Of a stretch of 64,000 bases of DNA, positions 47,951 through 56,484 are shown piece after piece. The notes under the pieces are model-generated. The model made no database searches and was not told where the DNA came from. It was given only the letters and a program-made list of their open reading frames with translations. A program made the translations under genes and the position numbers. Within the stretch, counting starts at the first letter, position 1, and every line of letters begins with the position of its first letter. This DNA is from Acidiferrimicrobium sp. IK (GTDB lineage: Bacteria; Actinomycetota; Acidimicrobiia; Acidimicrobiales; Palsa-688), in NCBI RefSeq assembly GCF_025499425.1, contig NZ_JAIMCB010000006.1, positions 124,001 to 188,000 on the forward strand. Reading direction: 5' to 3'.

Positions 47951-48656
47951 TCCGCCTACCGTGCTCGTAGTCGAAGACGAGGAGTCCTTCGTCGAGGCGC
48001 TCGTCGTCGGCTTGAAGCGTGAGGGCTTTCTGGTCAAGGTGGCCCGCGACGGCGTCGAGGGCCTCGAGATGTTCGAGCAGGTCCGGCCGGACTTGATCCT
48101 CCTCGACGTGTGGCTGCCCCGCCTGTCGGGCATCGACGTGTGCCGGGAGATCCGCACCCGGTCGTCGCGGGTGCCGATCATCATGGTCACCGCCAAGAGC
48201 AGCGAGATCGACACCGTGGTCGGCTTGGAGGTCGGCGCCGACGACTACGTCACCAAGCCCTACCGGTTGCGGGAGCTGGTGGCCAGGATGCGCGCCGTGC
48301 TGCGCCGGGTCCCGGGGGACGCGGCGGCCGCCGGCGGCGGCGAGGTGATCGAGGTCGGCGACCTGCGCCTCGACCCGGAGCGCCACGAGGTGCACCTCGG
48401 CGGGGCGCTGGTGACCTTGCCGCTAAAGGAGTTCGAGCTGCTCGAGCTGTTGATGAGCAACGCCGGCCGGGTCTTGACGAGAGAGACGCTCATCGACCGG
48501 GTCTGGGGTCCGCACTATGTAGGCGACACCAAGACCCTCGACGTCCACGTGAAGCGGTTGCGGGCCAAGATCGAGGACGACCCGGGCCGCCCGGCGCGGA
48601 TCACCACGATCCGGGGCCTGGGCTACAAGTTCGAGGGCGTGCGGGTCCCGACCTGA
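47943..48656 (+). CDS. regX3: Phosphate response regulator (RegX3/PhoP-like, OmpR family)
   Basis: A 237-residue response regulator from GTG 47943, overlapping phoR by eight bases. Receiver domain with acidic pocket VVEDEESF, phospho-acceptor D55 in LILLDVWLP, switch residues in MVTAK and the lysine in YVTKPYRLREL. C-terminal winged helix (LPLKEFELLELLMSNAGRVL, KTLDVHVKRLRAKIE, RGLGYKFEG). It should bind the GTTCACC repeats before pstS and pstB/phoR. It is followed by an opposite-strand gene. Confidence 0.94.
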   Translation: MADPPTVLVVEDEESFVEALVVGLKREGFLVKVARDGVEGLEMFEQVRPDLILLDVWLPRLSGIDVCREIRTRSSRVPIIMVTAKSSEIDTVVGLEVGADDYVTKPYRLRELVARMRAVLRRVPGDAAAAGGGEVIEVGDLRLDPERHEVHLGGALVTLPLKEFELLELLMSNAGRVLTRETLIDRVWGPHYVGDTKTLDVHVKRLRAKIEDDPGRPARITTIRGLGYKFEGVRVPT

Positions 48657-48690
48657 GCGGGCCTGGCGCGCCGGCGCCGGGGTGAGCTCG

Positions 48691-49461
48691 TCAGCGGGTG
48701 AGGCGGAACCGGCCCCGGTGGCGGGTGGCGCTGGCCGGAAGGATGTCGTCATCGGAGGGCTGCCAGGAGCGGATCGCGGGATGAGCCGCCGGCGCCGCGG
48801 GCTGCGGAGGGACGGCCGCGGGACGGGCCGCGGCGGCGGAGGGGAGCTCCGGCTGCCTCAGCGCAGGGGAGGGCCGCCGCCCGGCGGTCTGAGCGGCAGG
48901 TGCCGGCGGTGCCGGCGCGGCGGCGGAGGGCGCCGCTGCGGGAACGGCCGGGGGGGCCGGCGGGGTCAGCGGCGAGGCGACCGCCAAGGGCTGGGTCCGG
49001 GCCGCGGGGAGGCTGACCTCGCCGATCCCGGCGGGGGCCGACCCGAACTGCCCGCTGACCCGCAGGCGTCCGGCGTCGATGGCGCGGTCTTCGACCGTCG
49101 CGGTAGCGACCGAGAGCAGCGCCTGCGCCCCCGGTGACGGCAGGCGAGGAGCCGGGGTCGGGCCGCTCGCCGGCGGCGGGGTGAGCGCGGAGGAGCCGCT
49201 GCGCGGCTGGGGGAGCGGGGTGGGCGGAATGGGAGCAGGCTGGCTCGGCGCGCTGAACGGGGCGCCGAGGCCGCTGGAGGAGGCGTCGGCGGCCTCGCGC
49301 CCGAAGATGGCCGCGTCGCTGTCGGCGTCGACCCCGCCGGCGGCCTCCGCCGCTCGGGCGGCGTCGGCCAACGTCGCCTCGAGCAGGCTGCGGTCGAATG
49401 GACGCGGGGTTCGGGTGGTCCCGTCGGCGGGGGCGGAAGGTGCCGGAGACGGATCTGCCAT
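48691..49461 (-). CDS. Pro/Ala-rich hypothetical protein (256 aa)
   Basis: A 256-residue protein from ATG 49461. A short helical region (FDRSLLEATLADAARAAEAA) and a small central segment (ALLSVATATVEDRAIDAGRL, RVSGQFGSAPAGIGEVSL) are embedded in long Pro/Ala stretches. It ends in a basic tail (ATRHRGRFRLTR). There is no signal peptide or membrane helix. I do not recognise it. It is probably intrinsically disordered. Convergent with regX3. Confidence 0.5.
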   Translation of the reverse strand: MADPSPAPSAPADGTTRTPRPFDRSLLEATLADAARAAEAAGGVDADSDAAIFGREAADASSSGLGAPFSAPSQPAPIPPTPLPQPRSGSSALTPPPASGPTPAPRLPSPGAQALLSVATATVEDRAIDAGRLRVSGQFGSAPAGIGEVSLPAARTQPLAVASPLTPPAPPAVPAAAPSAAAPAPPAPAAQTAGRRPSPALRQPELPSAAAARPAAVPPQPAAPAAHPAIRSWQPSDDDILPASATRHRGRFRLTR

Positions 49462-49522
49462 GAGTATTCTTCGGCATCTCGGCGCCGGGCCTTAGCGATT
49501 CGCCGCGTACGCTGGTGCGGTC

Positions 49523-51316
49523 ATGGTCATGCCGTCATCCCCGCCGGCACCGGCGTCCACCAGGTGGCGCCGGCTGATCACCTTGCCGCTGCGAGTCGGA
49601 CCCTACGAGGGGCGCCTCAGCGCGACCCCGTTCCTGCGGCTCGCTCTCCTTCACGCCTGCTCGTCTGTTGGTGATGCCCTGGTGACCGTCGCCCTCGCCG
49701 GCTCGGTGTTCGTCAGCGTGTCGCTCAGCGCCGCTCGGGGCCGAACCGCGCTGGGTCTGGTCTGCACCGTGCTGCCGTTCATCGTGGTCGGACCGCTGCT
49801 CGGGCCCCGCATCGATCGGATGCGCGGCGGTCACCGGGCCGTGGCTGCCCTGTCGTGCCTGGGTCGGGCCGGGGCGTGCCTGGCGATGGCTCACGTGATC
49901 ACGTCGCTGCTGCTGTTCCCCGCGGCCTTCTTCAGCCTGGTGTGCTCGAAGACCTACCTGGTAGCCAAAGCGTCGCTGGTCCCCGGCGCGGTGTCTAGCG
50001 ACGACGACCTGGTCACCGCCAACTCGCGCCTGGCGGTCGGGTCCTCGGTGGTCACGTCGATCGCCGCGGTGATAGGCGCCGGTATCTATCGGCTGCTCGG
50101 CTCGGGGGCGGTCCTCTACCTCGACGTGGCGGTCTTGCTGGCCGGTGCGGTGCTGGCCCTCGGGGTGCGACCCGCTCGTCCCCGCCCGCTCGGTTTGCGG
50201 GTCAGCGCCGGGATCGGACGTCCCGATCCGCTGGCGGACCCCGCCCGCGCCGACCACGACAGCTCCGCCGAAGCGGTTGCGTCCCGCCGGTCGTTGCCGC
50301 CCGGCGGTCTGCTGGCGGCCGCGCTCACCATGGCCAGCATGCGGGCGGTGGCCGGCCTGATGATCGCGCTGGTGATCTTCGCGTTCCGTCGCGACGGGGC
50401 GCCGCTCATCTGGTACGGCCTGGTGGGGGTGGCGAGCGTCGGAGGCAACCTGGGTGGCGCCGCGATCGCCCCGGTGCTGCGAGCCCGGGTCCGAGAAGAA
50501 CGCCTGATCCTCGGGTGCTCGGTGGCGATCGGCGTGCTGGCGCTGGGCCTGATCGAGGTGTCGGTGATGCACCGGCGGCCCGCGGCGCTGCTGCTCGGCG
50601 CCGGCGTCGGGGTCGGCGCCAGCGTGGCCAAGCTGGCCTTCGACGCCCTCGTGCAGCGAGAGGTGCCCGACGGTCGGCGGGCTCATCGCTTCGCCATGTA
50701 CGAGACCGGCTTCCAGCTGGCGTGGGTCCTCGCCGCGCTGATCCCGGTGGTCATCCCTCTGTCGCTCGGCGCCGGGTTCGCGATCGTGGCGGTGTGCACC
50801 GTCGGCGGCGCCGCCGAGTTCAAGTGGGGCGTCGCCCGAGCCAAGCGGGGCGCGCTCCCGGCGTGGTGGCCTGACTCCCGGCTTCACCCCCAGGACCAAG
50901 ACCGGGAAGGCGGACGGCTCCGGCCCGCGGCCGGGAGCGCGACGCCGGCTGGACCCGAGGGCGAGACTCAAGGCCCGCCGCCCGCGGTGACCGAGCAGCA
51001 ATCGGCCGTCGCGGCCGTCGCGGCGACGCCCGCCGCCCCGACCGCGGTCGGCGCCTCGCCTGCTCCTGGGTGGGCGGCCATCGCGCCCGCCACCGCTCCC
51101 GGGCCCGGGCCGGGCGGCTCGATCGGCGCGGTCCCGGTCGGCCCCGCGGCGGCCGCCGAGCGAGACGCCGAAGGCACCCGGCAGATGACCGGGCCTGGGA
51201 TGACCGCTCCGGTCGAGCGGGTGCCCGCATCGCTCGCCCCCGGCGCGGACCGCACCGACCAGTACCCGGCGTTCGGGGAGCCCCGCAGACGCTGGCACCG
51301 CCGCCGTTCGCGGTGA
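49523..51316 (+). CDS. MFS-like multi-spanning membrane transporter with disordered C-terminal tail
   Basis: A 597-residue protein from ATG 49523. Residues about 40-440 form some 10-12 hydrophobic helices (LALLHACSSVGDALVTVALA, LGLVCTVLPFIVVGPLLGPR, VVTSIAAVIGAGIYRLLGSG, FQLAWVLAALIPVVIPLSLG). The RIDRMRGGHR loop between helices 2 and 3 fits the major facilitator pattern. The last 150 residues are Pro/Ala/Gly-rich and probably cytoplasmic. Substrate unknown. The stop overlaps the phosphoesterase gene by four bases, so the two are translated together. Confidence 0.78.
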   Translation: MVMPSSPPAPASTRWRRLITLPLRVGPYEGRLSATPFLRLALLHACSSVGDALVTVALAGSVFVSVSLSAARGRTALGLVCTVLPFIVVGPLLGPRIDRMRGGHRAVAALSCLGRAGACLAMAHVITSLLLFPAAFFSLVCSKTYLVAKASLVPGAVSSDDDLVTANSRLAVGSSVVTSIAAVIGAGIYRLLGSGAVLYLDVAVLLAGAVLALGVRPARPRPLGLRVSAGIGRPDPLADPARADHDSSAEAVASRRSLPPGGLLAAALTMASMRAVAGLMIALVIFAFRRDGAPLIWYGLVGVASVGGNLGGAAIAPVLRARVREERLILGCSVAIGVLALGLIEVSVMHRRPAALLLGAGVGVGASVAKLAFDALVQREVPDGRRAHRFAMYETGFQLAWVLAALIPVVIPLSLGAGFAIVAVCTVGGAAEFKWGVARAKRGALPAWWPDSRLHPQDQDREGGRLRPAAGSATPAGPEGETQGPPPAVTEQQSAVAAVAATPAAPTAVGASPAPGWAAIAPATAPGPGPGGSIGAVPVGPAAAAERDAEGTRQMTGPGMTAPVERVPASLAPGADRTDQYPAFGEPRRRWHRRRSR

Positions 51317-51897
51317 CCGCCGACCCTGCTGCCGCCACGGTCGGTCCGGTCCCGGCCGACTGCCGGGTCGTGGTCGTCGCCGACACCCACCTCGAGACGT
51401 CCCGCGCCGGATCGGCCCGGGCCCGCAGCCGGGTGGGCAACCCGGTCCGGGGGAGGGGCCTGCCCGACGCCGCCCGCCGGCGGCTGGCCGCGGCCGACGC
51501 CATCTTGCACGCCGGCGATCTGCTCGACGAGGGGGTTCTCGAGGAGCTGGCGGCGATCGCCCCGACATGGGCGGTGCTCGGCAACAACGACCGGACCCTG
51601 ATCGGGGTGTTGCCGGCGACGAGGATCGTCGAGCTCGGCGGGGTGTCGATCGGGATGATCCACGACTCGGGTCCTTCCCGGGGCCGGGCGGCCCGGCTCC
51701 GCCGCCGTTTCCCGACCTCGGACGTGGTGGTCTTCGGCCACAGCCACGCCCCTTGCGACGAGGTCGGCGTCGACGGCCAGCGTCTGTTCAACCCGGGGTC
51801 AGCGACGCAGCGGCGGGCCCAGCCCCATCACACCCTCGGCGAGCTCGACCTTCGCGACGGTCGGGTCGTCGGCCACCGCATCATCGACTTGGACTGA
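51313..51897 (+). CDS. YfcE-type metallophosphoesterase
   Basis: A 194-residue calcineurin-like phosphoesterase from GTG 51313 (GTGA overlap). Metal-binding motifs: VVVADTHLE (DxH), ILHAGDLLDEGVLEEL (GD), VLGNNDRTL (GNxD/H), MIHDSGPSRGR and VVFGHSHAPCDEVG (GHxH), with NPGSATQRR at the end. Members hydrolyse phosphodiesters; the YfcE/MJ0936 group has no firm physiological substrate. It is coupled to the MFS gene. Confidence 0.92.
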   Translation: MTADPAAATVGPVPADCRVVVVADTHLETSRAGSARARSRVGNPVRGRGLPDAARRRLAAADAILHAGDLLDEGVLEELAAIAPTWAVLGNNDRTLIGVLPATRIVELGGVSIGMIHDSGPSRGRAARLRRRFPTSDVVVFGHSHAPCDEVGVDGQRLFNPGSATQRRAQPHHTLGELDLRDGRVVGHRIIDLD

Positions 51898-51930
51898 GCG
51901 TTACGCCGTCCCGCTGCCGGCCCCTGGCGC

Positions 51931-53106
51931 TCAGTCGCTCGGCAGGTCGATCCGGGCCAGCCACAGGCCCGGAGCGGCGAGCTCGGCGGGGGTGGGGAGC
52001 TCGGCTGCGGAGTGCCACAGCCGGCGCAGGCCGTCCTCACCGGCGCGCTCCAAGATCCCGGTGACGAACGACTGTCCCTGGTCGTAGCCGGCGGCGTCCA
52101 GCTCGACGCCGAAGAGCTGACCGAGGATCCGGGTGCCGGGGTGCTCCTCGAGCCGCCGGCGGCGCAGCGCCTCGGTCAGCGGACCGTATCCCCCGACCAG
52201 GCGACGGCCCACCGAGTCCATGACGTGATCGACGTAGCCGCTCAGGGCGCTCAGCAACGCCCGCAACGGGACCTGCAGCCGGCGTTGCTCGTCGGTCTGC
52301 ATCTCGCCGAGCAGGGCGCTTGGGTCCCCGAACATGGACTGCATGGCTTGCATGTCGGTGGGGTCGAACTGCCCGAGGCGCTCCTCGAGGGCCCGGGGGT
52401 CGGGTTCGAAGGCGTCGACATAGCCCCGGATCATCTCGTCTAGACGGGCCCGGACGTGGGGGCGGCCGAGCACCGCGTGGTTGGTCACCTCCCGGAGGCA
52501 AACCCACATCCGCACGTCGTCGGGGGAGAGGCTCCACTCCGACGCGAAGGTGTCGATGGTCGCCGGAACGAAGAGCAGCTCGTCGGCGGGCGGGCGGGGC
52601 ATCGGCAGGTCGTACTGGCCGAGGGCCCGCTGGGCGAGCTGGCCGACCATCGACCCGGCCTGCATCCCGAACAGGAACGGGCCGAGCACCTGCGGCAGGT
52701 TGCCGAGCAGCTGGCTCATCGGGTCGGGCGGCGGGGGGGTGTCGGCGGGGGCGGCGGTGTCGACCATCGACCCGGCTAGCGCCTCGAGCAGCGGCCGCCA
52801 CGCCTCGAGGGAGCGCAACGCCCACTCGCTGCGGGTCACCGACCGGGCGGTGATCATCCCGTGCTGCGACACCTCGAGGCCGGTGGCCTCCGCGATGTGC
52901 ATCTCCGCTACTCGGAGCAGCTCTTCGAGTCGGACTCGGGCCAGCGGATCGGGGTTGGCCTCGGTCTCCCCTCCGGTCGCGGTCCACGACGCCAGCTGGC
53001 GGGCGATGTCCCAGTTGACCGGGCCTTGAGAGGTCAGCATCTGAGCCAGGTTGCGCATCAGGTCCTCGAACGGACCCCCTGCGCCGAAAGGACCAATCTC
53101 ACTCAT
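51931..53106 (-). CDS. Zinc-dependent metalloprotease-like protein (DUF2342)
   Basis: A 391-residue soluble actinobacterial protein from ATG 53106 (SEIGPFGAGGPFEDLMRNLA). The family pattern is clear: GPVNWDIARQLASWTA, LEELLRVAEMHIAEATGLEV, GMQAGSMVGQLAQRALGQYD and the helix MWVCLREVTNHAVLGRPHVR, which occupies the HExxH-like position; the first His is Arg here, so zinc binding is not assured. The C-terminus (GYGPLTEALRRRRLEEHPGT) is typical. Cellular role is unknown. Divergent from the epimerase-like gene. Confidence 0.85.
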   Translation of the reverse strand: MSEIGPFGAGGPFEDLMRNLAQMLTSQGPVNWDIARQLASWTATGGETEANPDPLARVRLEELLRVAEMHIAEATGLEVSQHGMITARSVTRSEWALRSLEAWRPLLEALAGSMVDTAAPADTPPPPDPMSQLLGNLPQVLGPFLFGMQAGSMVGQLAQRALGQYDLPMPRPPADELLFVPATIDTFASEWSLSPDDVRMWVCLREVTNHAVLGRPHVRARLDEMIRGYVDAFEPDPRALEERLGQFDPTDMQAMQSMFGDPSALLGEMQTDEQRRLQVPLRALLSALSGYVDHVMDSVGRRLVGGYGPLTEALRRRRLEEHPGTRILGQLFGVELDAAGYDQGQSFVTGILERAGEDGLRRLWHSAAELPTPAELAAPGLWLARIDLPSD

Positions 53107-53176
53107 CGACAGCCTCCTGCTCGGGCCCCGCACCGGGCACTCGCAGCGGAGCAGCGCATTGAGGCATCGTAGAGCG

Positions 53177-54271
53177 GTGGACACCATTGTCGTCACCGGG
53201 ATCGCCGGCTCGCTCGGACGCCGGGTCGCAGCCCGCCTGGCGAAGGCTGGGTCCGCCTACCGGGTGGTTGGAGTGGACGCCCGGGAGGAGCCGTCGCTGC
53301 CCGCCACGATCGAAACCCACCGGCTGGATCTGGCCGCGACCGGCGCCCGCGGGGCGCGCGCGGTGGAGGAGCTGACCGCGATCGTGGCCGGCGCCGACGT
53401 GGTGGTGCACTTGGCGTGGCAGACCTCCGACGTGCTCGACGGGGCCCCTGACGCCGACGAGCACCACATGGCCGAGGCCAACCGGGTGGGGTTGGCCCGG
53501 GTGCTCGACGCGGTGTCGGGGTCCCCGGTGCGGACCTTGGTGCACCTCTCCAGCGCGACCGTCTACGGCGCCTGGGCTGACAACCCCGTCCCTCTCACCG
53601 AGGACAGCGCGCTTCGACCCAACCCGGAGTTCGCCTTCGCGGTCGGGAAAGCCGACGCGGAGCGGGTGGTGGCGGACTGGGCTGTCGACCACCCCGACGT
53701 GGCGGTGGCGGTCCTGCGCCCGGCGGTGACCGTCGGCTCCCCGGAACGCCCCCTGTACCTGGCGCTCGGCGGGACCCGGGTGCCCGCCGCCGGCGACGGC
53801 GGCCGTCCGGTGCAGTACCTGCACGTAGACGACCTGGCCGCCGCGGTGGTGGTCACCGCCGAGCAGGGGCTGCGAGGCGTCTTCAACGTGGCTCCCGACA
53901 CCGGGATCCCCGAGGGCGTAGCCCGGTCGCTGGCCGGCGGAGTGGCCAAGCTGACGCTGCCGGCCCGCATCACCCGGCCGGTGGCGTCTTGGGGGTGGCG
54001 GCGGTGGCGTCGAGGGGTGCCCCGGGAGGCGCGGGCCTACACCGTCCATCCGTGGGTGATCGCCCCCGACCGGATGAAGGCGGCTGGATGGGTACCCCAG
54101 TACACGTCGGAGGAGGCTCTGGTGGCCACCGACGACCGGCCCCACTTCGACGACCTGCCCCCCGGCCGCCGGCAGAACCTGACGTTGCTGGCTGCCGGGG
54201 CGTCAGTCGCCGGCGCGGCGGCGGCCGCTGTCGGCGGGGTGTGGGCGCTACGGGCTCGCCGCCGGCGCTGA
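53177..54271 (+). CDS. NAD-dependent epimerase/dehydratase-like (extended SDR) with C-terminal membrane helix
   Basis: A 364-residue extended short-chain dehydrogenase from GTG 53177. Rossmann motif TGIAGSLGRRVAARL, VVHLAWQT, LVHLSSATVYGAW with the catalytic Ser. The YxxxK motif reads FAVGK (F154, K158), so the catalytic Tyr is replaced by Phe, which would reduce or abolish usual oxidoreductase chemistry. A hydrophobic segment ending in LRARRRR (LLAAGASVAGAAAAAVGGVW) at the extreme C-terminus looks like a tail anchor. It may be a membrane-tethered NAD-sensing or scaffold protein. Confidence 0.82.
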   Translation: MDTIVVTGIAGSLGRRVAARLAKAGSAYRVVGVDAREEPSLPATIETHRLDLAATGARGARAVEELTAIVAGADVVVHLAWQTSDVLDGAPDADEHHMAEANRVGLARVLDAVSGSPVRTLVHLSSATVYGAWADNPVPLTEDSALRPNPEFAFAVGKADAERVVADWAVDHPDVAVAVLRPAVTVGSPERPLYLALGGTRVPAAGDGGRPVQYLHVDDLAAAVVVTAEQGLRGVFNVAPDTGIPEGVARSLAGGVAKLTLPARITRPVASWGWRRWRRGVPREARAYTVHPWVIAPDRMKAAGWVPQYTSEEALVATDDRPHFDDLPPGRRQNLTLLAAGASVAGAAAAAVGGVWALRARRRR

Positions 54272-54322
54272 GCGCCACCCGCCCGGTCAGGTCACAGGCA
54301 GGCGCAGGTCAGCTGGTGCCGG

Positions 54323-55681
54323 TCAGGGGCTGCCGATGTCGGCGGGCTGCTCGGCGATACGAACCGAGGCGGTCCCCGACTTGGTGCCCTCCCGGTAGCC
54401 GACGGTGGCGACGGCGCCCGGCTCGCACCGGTTCAACAGCGCGGTCAGCTCCCCGCTGGAGGTGACGAGCTGGCCGTCGAAGCTGGTCACCACGTCCTGC
54501 GCCCGGAGGTGGGCTCGGGCCAGAGGGCTGCCCGGAGCGATGCTGATCAGTTCGGCCCCGCCGCTGACACCCATACGCGACGCGGACGCGCTGTCGAGGT
54601 CGGCGCTTTCGACCACGCCCAGCCACGGGTGGGTGACAGGCTTGGCGGCCAACATCTGGGCGGCCACGTGCTGCGCGACGTCGATCGGCACCGCGAAGCT
54701 CAGCCCGTCGTCTTGCGGGTTCGACGAGGTGGCCGACGTGGCGATGGCCACCACCTGACCCTTGTCGTCGACGACCGCCCCGCCGGCGTCGGCCTGAGGC
54801 ACCGACGCGCTGAGGGCGAGCAGGCCGGAGAGGGACACGGACGTGGTCGGATCGGCGACCGTGCGGTCCAGGCTGCTGACCGACCCGGGCACCGCGGCGG
54901 CCATGTAGGACGCCCGGGCGCCGATGGCCATCACCTGGTCGGCCTCGTGAACCTGGCCGACGGTGCCCACGTCGGGTGCCGAGTGGCTGGACCCGTAGAC
55001 CCACAAAACGGCGAGCCCGGTCTTGTCGTCGCGGTTGACCAGCGAAGCCCGGACCGGGGTGCTGCCGTTGAACGTGACGCTGATCGTCCCCGGCTCGTCG
55101 ACCAGCCCGGCGTCGGTCAGCAGATAGGTGCGGTCGCCGGCGACCTCGTACACGACGCCGGAGCCGACCCGGGGGCCTCCGTCGGCGTCGACGCTCACCG
55201 AGGCCACCGAGTACGACACCGCGTCGACGAGGGTGGCCCAGCCCGGAGCCGACGCCAGGGGCACCGACGCCAGGGTGTTGGGGGTCATCGCCCGGACCTC
55301 GGGAGCCACGACGGTGGTCGTCCGGCTCTCGAAGTTGCCGACCACCACTCCCACCCCGGACGCCACCAGCGCGCCGATCACCCCGGCGAGGAGGGCGATG
55401 GTCCAGGTGCGGGCCACCCCCGGGCGGCTCAGGGGCGCGAGGGTGACGGGGTTGGGTCCGGTGGGGTGATCCCGCAGCTCCGACGGGTGCCGCCAGAGGC
55501 GATCGTCGGGCGGGAGGTAGGCGAAAAGAGGCCGGTCCTCGTCCGGGCTCTCGTCGGGTTCCACGCCTGTCGACACTATCGGCGGGTCCTCGCCGGCTGG
55601 CATCGCCCACCGCCCGCCCGGCGCTGCGGCCGGGGCCCGAAACCGTCCGATCGGCGCCGCCGCGCCCACCGTGTCGGACAT
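54323..55681 (-). CDS. HtrA-like membrane protein with degenerate protease domain and PDZ domain
   Basis: A 452-residue protein from ATG 55681. Cytoplasmic Pro-rich tail, one helix (IALLAGVIGALVASGVGVVV, about 95-114), a trypsin-like domain (about 140-350) and a PDZ domain (about 355-440, GAELISIAPGSPLARAHLRA). The catalytic positions are lost: the usual NHV reads AGL (Gly192 for His), the Asp position in DDKTGLAVL is Gly222, and GNSGG is DAGG (Ala299 for Ser). The spacings 192-222-299 match the active HtrA layout, so this is a folded but inactive relative, probably binding unfolded or signalling peptides at the outer face of the membrane. Confidence 0.88.
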   Translation of the reverse strand: MSDTVGAAAPIGRFRAPAAAPGGRWAMPAGEDPPIVSTGVEPDESPDEDRPLFAYLPPDDRLWRHPSELRDHPTGPNPVTLAPLSRPGVARTWTIALLAGVIGALVASGVGVVVGNFESRTTTVVAPEVRAMTPNTLASVPLASAPGWATLVDAVSYSVASVSVDADGGPRVGSGVVYEVAGDRTYLLTDAGLVDEPGTISVTFNGSTPVRASLVNRDDKTGLAVLWVYGSSHSAPDVGTVGQVHEADQVMAIGARASYMAAAVPGSVSSLDRTVADPTTSVSLSGLLALSASVPQADAGGAVVDDKGQVVAIATSATSSNPQDDGLSFAVPIDVAQHVAAQMLAAKPVTHPWLGVVESADLDSASASRMGVSGGAELISIAPGSPLARAHLRAQDVVTSFDGQLVTSSGELTALLNRCEPGAVATVGYREGTKSGTASVRIAEQPADIGSP

Positions 55682-55732
55682 GTCACGCCCGGTCGGCCAC
55701 GCGGCGGCCGCCGGGGCCGTATCGTTGGGGGC

Positions 55733-56197
55733 GTGGAGCAACCAGGCAACGGCGACGACTGGGTGGCGCTGACCGCCGAGGCCCTGCCCGTGGCGGCTGC
55801 CCATGATTGGGTGGGCCGGCCGTGGTGCGGGGCCGAGGTGGTCTTCACCGGCACCGTGCGCGACCACGCGGACGGACGCAGCGGCGTCACATCACTCGAC
55901 TACGAGGCTTACACCGAGGAGGTGGAGCCCCGGCTGGCCCGGCTGGCCGCCGCGGCCCGCAGCCAGTGGCCCGGGCTGGGGCGCATAGTGCTCTGGCACC
56001 GCACCGGGCAGATGGCTGTCGGCGAGGCGTCGGTGGTGGTAGCGGTCTCGGCTCCCCACCGCGGCGAGGCGTTCGATGCGGCCCGCTGGGCCATCGACAC
56101 CCTGAAGGAGTCGATCCCGATCTGGAAGCACGAGACCTGGCAGGACGGGGCCGGTTGGGGCACCGGCGCCCGGCACATCACTGAGGTGGGATCGTGA
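55733..56197 (+). CDS. moaE: Molybdopterin synthase catalytic subunit (MoaE)
   Basis: A 154-residue MoaE. It transfers sulfur from MoaD thiocarboxylate to cyclic pyranopterin in molybdenum cofactor synthesis. GAEVVFTGTVRDHADGRS at the N-terminal side, LDYEAYTEEVEPRLARLAAA, LWHRTGQMAVGEASVVVAVS, HRGEAFDAARWAIDTLKESI then PIWKHETWQDG contain the family motifs and catalytic lysines. GTG 55733 gives a roughly 15-residue extension. No other mo genes are in the window. Overlaps the next small gene. Confidence 0.93.
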   Translation: MEQPGNGDDWVALTAEALPVAAAHDWVGRPWCGAEVVFTGTVRDHADGRSGVTSLDYEAYTEEVEPRLARLAAAARSQWPGLGRIVLWHRTGQMAVGEASVVVAVSAPHRGEAFDAARWAIDTLKESIPIWKHETWQDGAGWGTGARHITEVGS

Positions 56198-56484
56198 CGG
56201 TCGCGGCGTCGGGCGTAGTGCTGAGCAACCTCATGTACCTCATCGGCGCGGTGCTGCTCATGGTCGTGCTGATCATGATCATCGTCCTGCGGCAGCGCAA
56301 ACCCAAGTCCGTCGAAGCCAACATGGAGTCGTTCCACCGCGGTTTGCGGGCGCTCGCCCCGAGCGCCACCTCCCCCAAACGGCAGTCTGTCGCCACACCG
56401 ACCAGGCCTGCGGCTCGGCGCAGCCAGGTCCAGACCGTCGTAGACGCCCAGCCCGAGCCGACCACGGAGGCCGGCACTGGCTAG
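56194..56484 (+). CDS. Small single-span membrane protein (96 aa)
   Basis: A 96-residue protein starting at GTG 56194 (GTGA overlap with moaE). One strong N-terminal helix (LMYLIGAVLLMVVLIMIIVL) then a basic, Ser/Thr/Pro-rich cytoplasmic tail (RQRKPKSVEANMESFHRGLR). Family unknown. Its last bases overlap the start of the MreB-like gene. The position suggests a membrane anchor or modulator for the MreB-like filament, which is inference. Confidence 0.65.
   Translation: MTVAASGVVLSNLMYLIGAVLLMVVLIMIIVLRQRKPKSVEANMESFHRGLRALAPSATSPKRQSVATPTRPAARRSQVQTVVDAQPEPTTEAGTG

Noticed and set aside
49535..51568. 677-residue minus-strand frame over the MFS and phosphoesterase genes
   Set aside because: Composition (Arg/Gly/Asp/His) is typical of a reverse shadow, and it crosses two coupled plus-strand genes.
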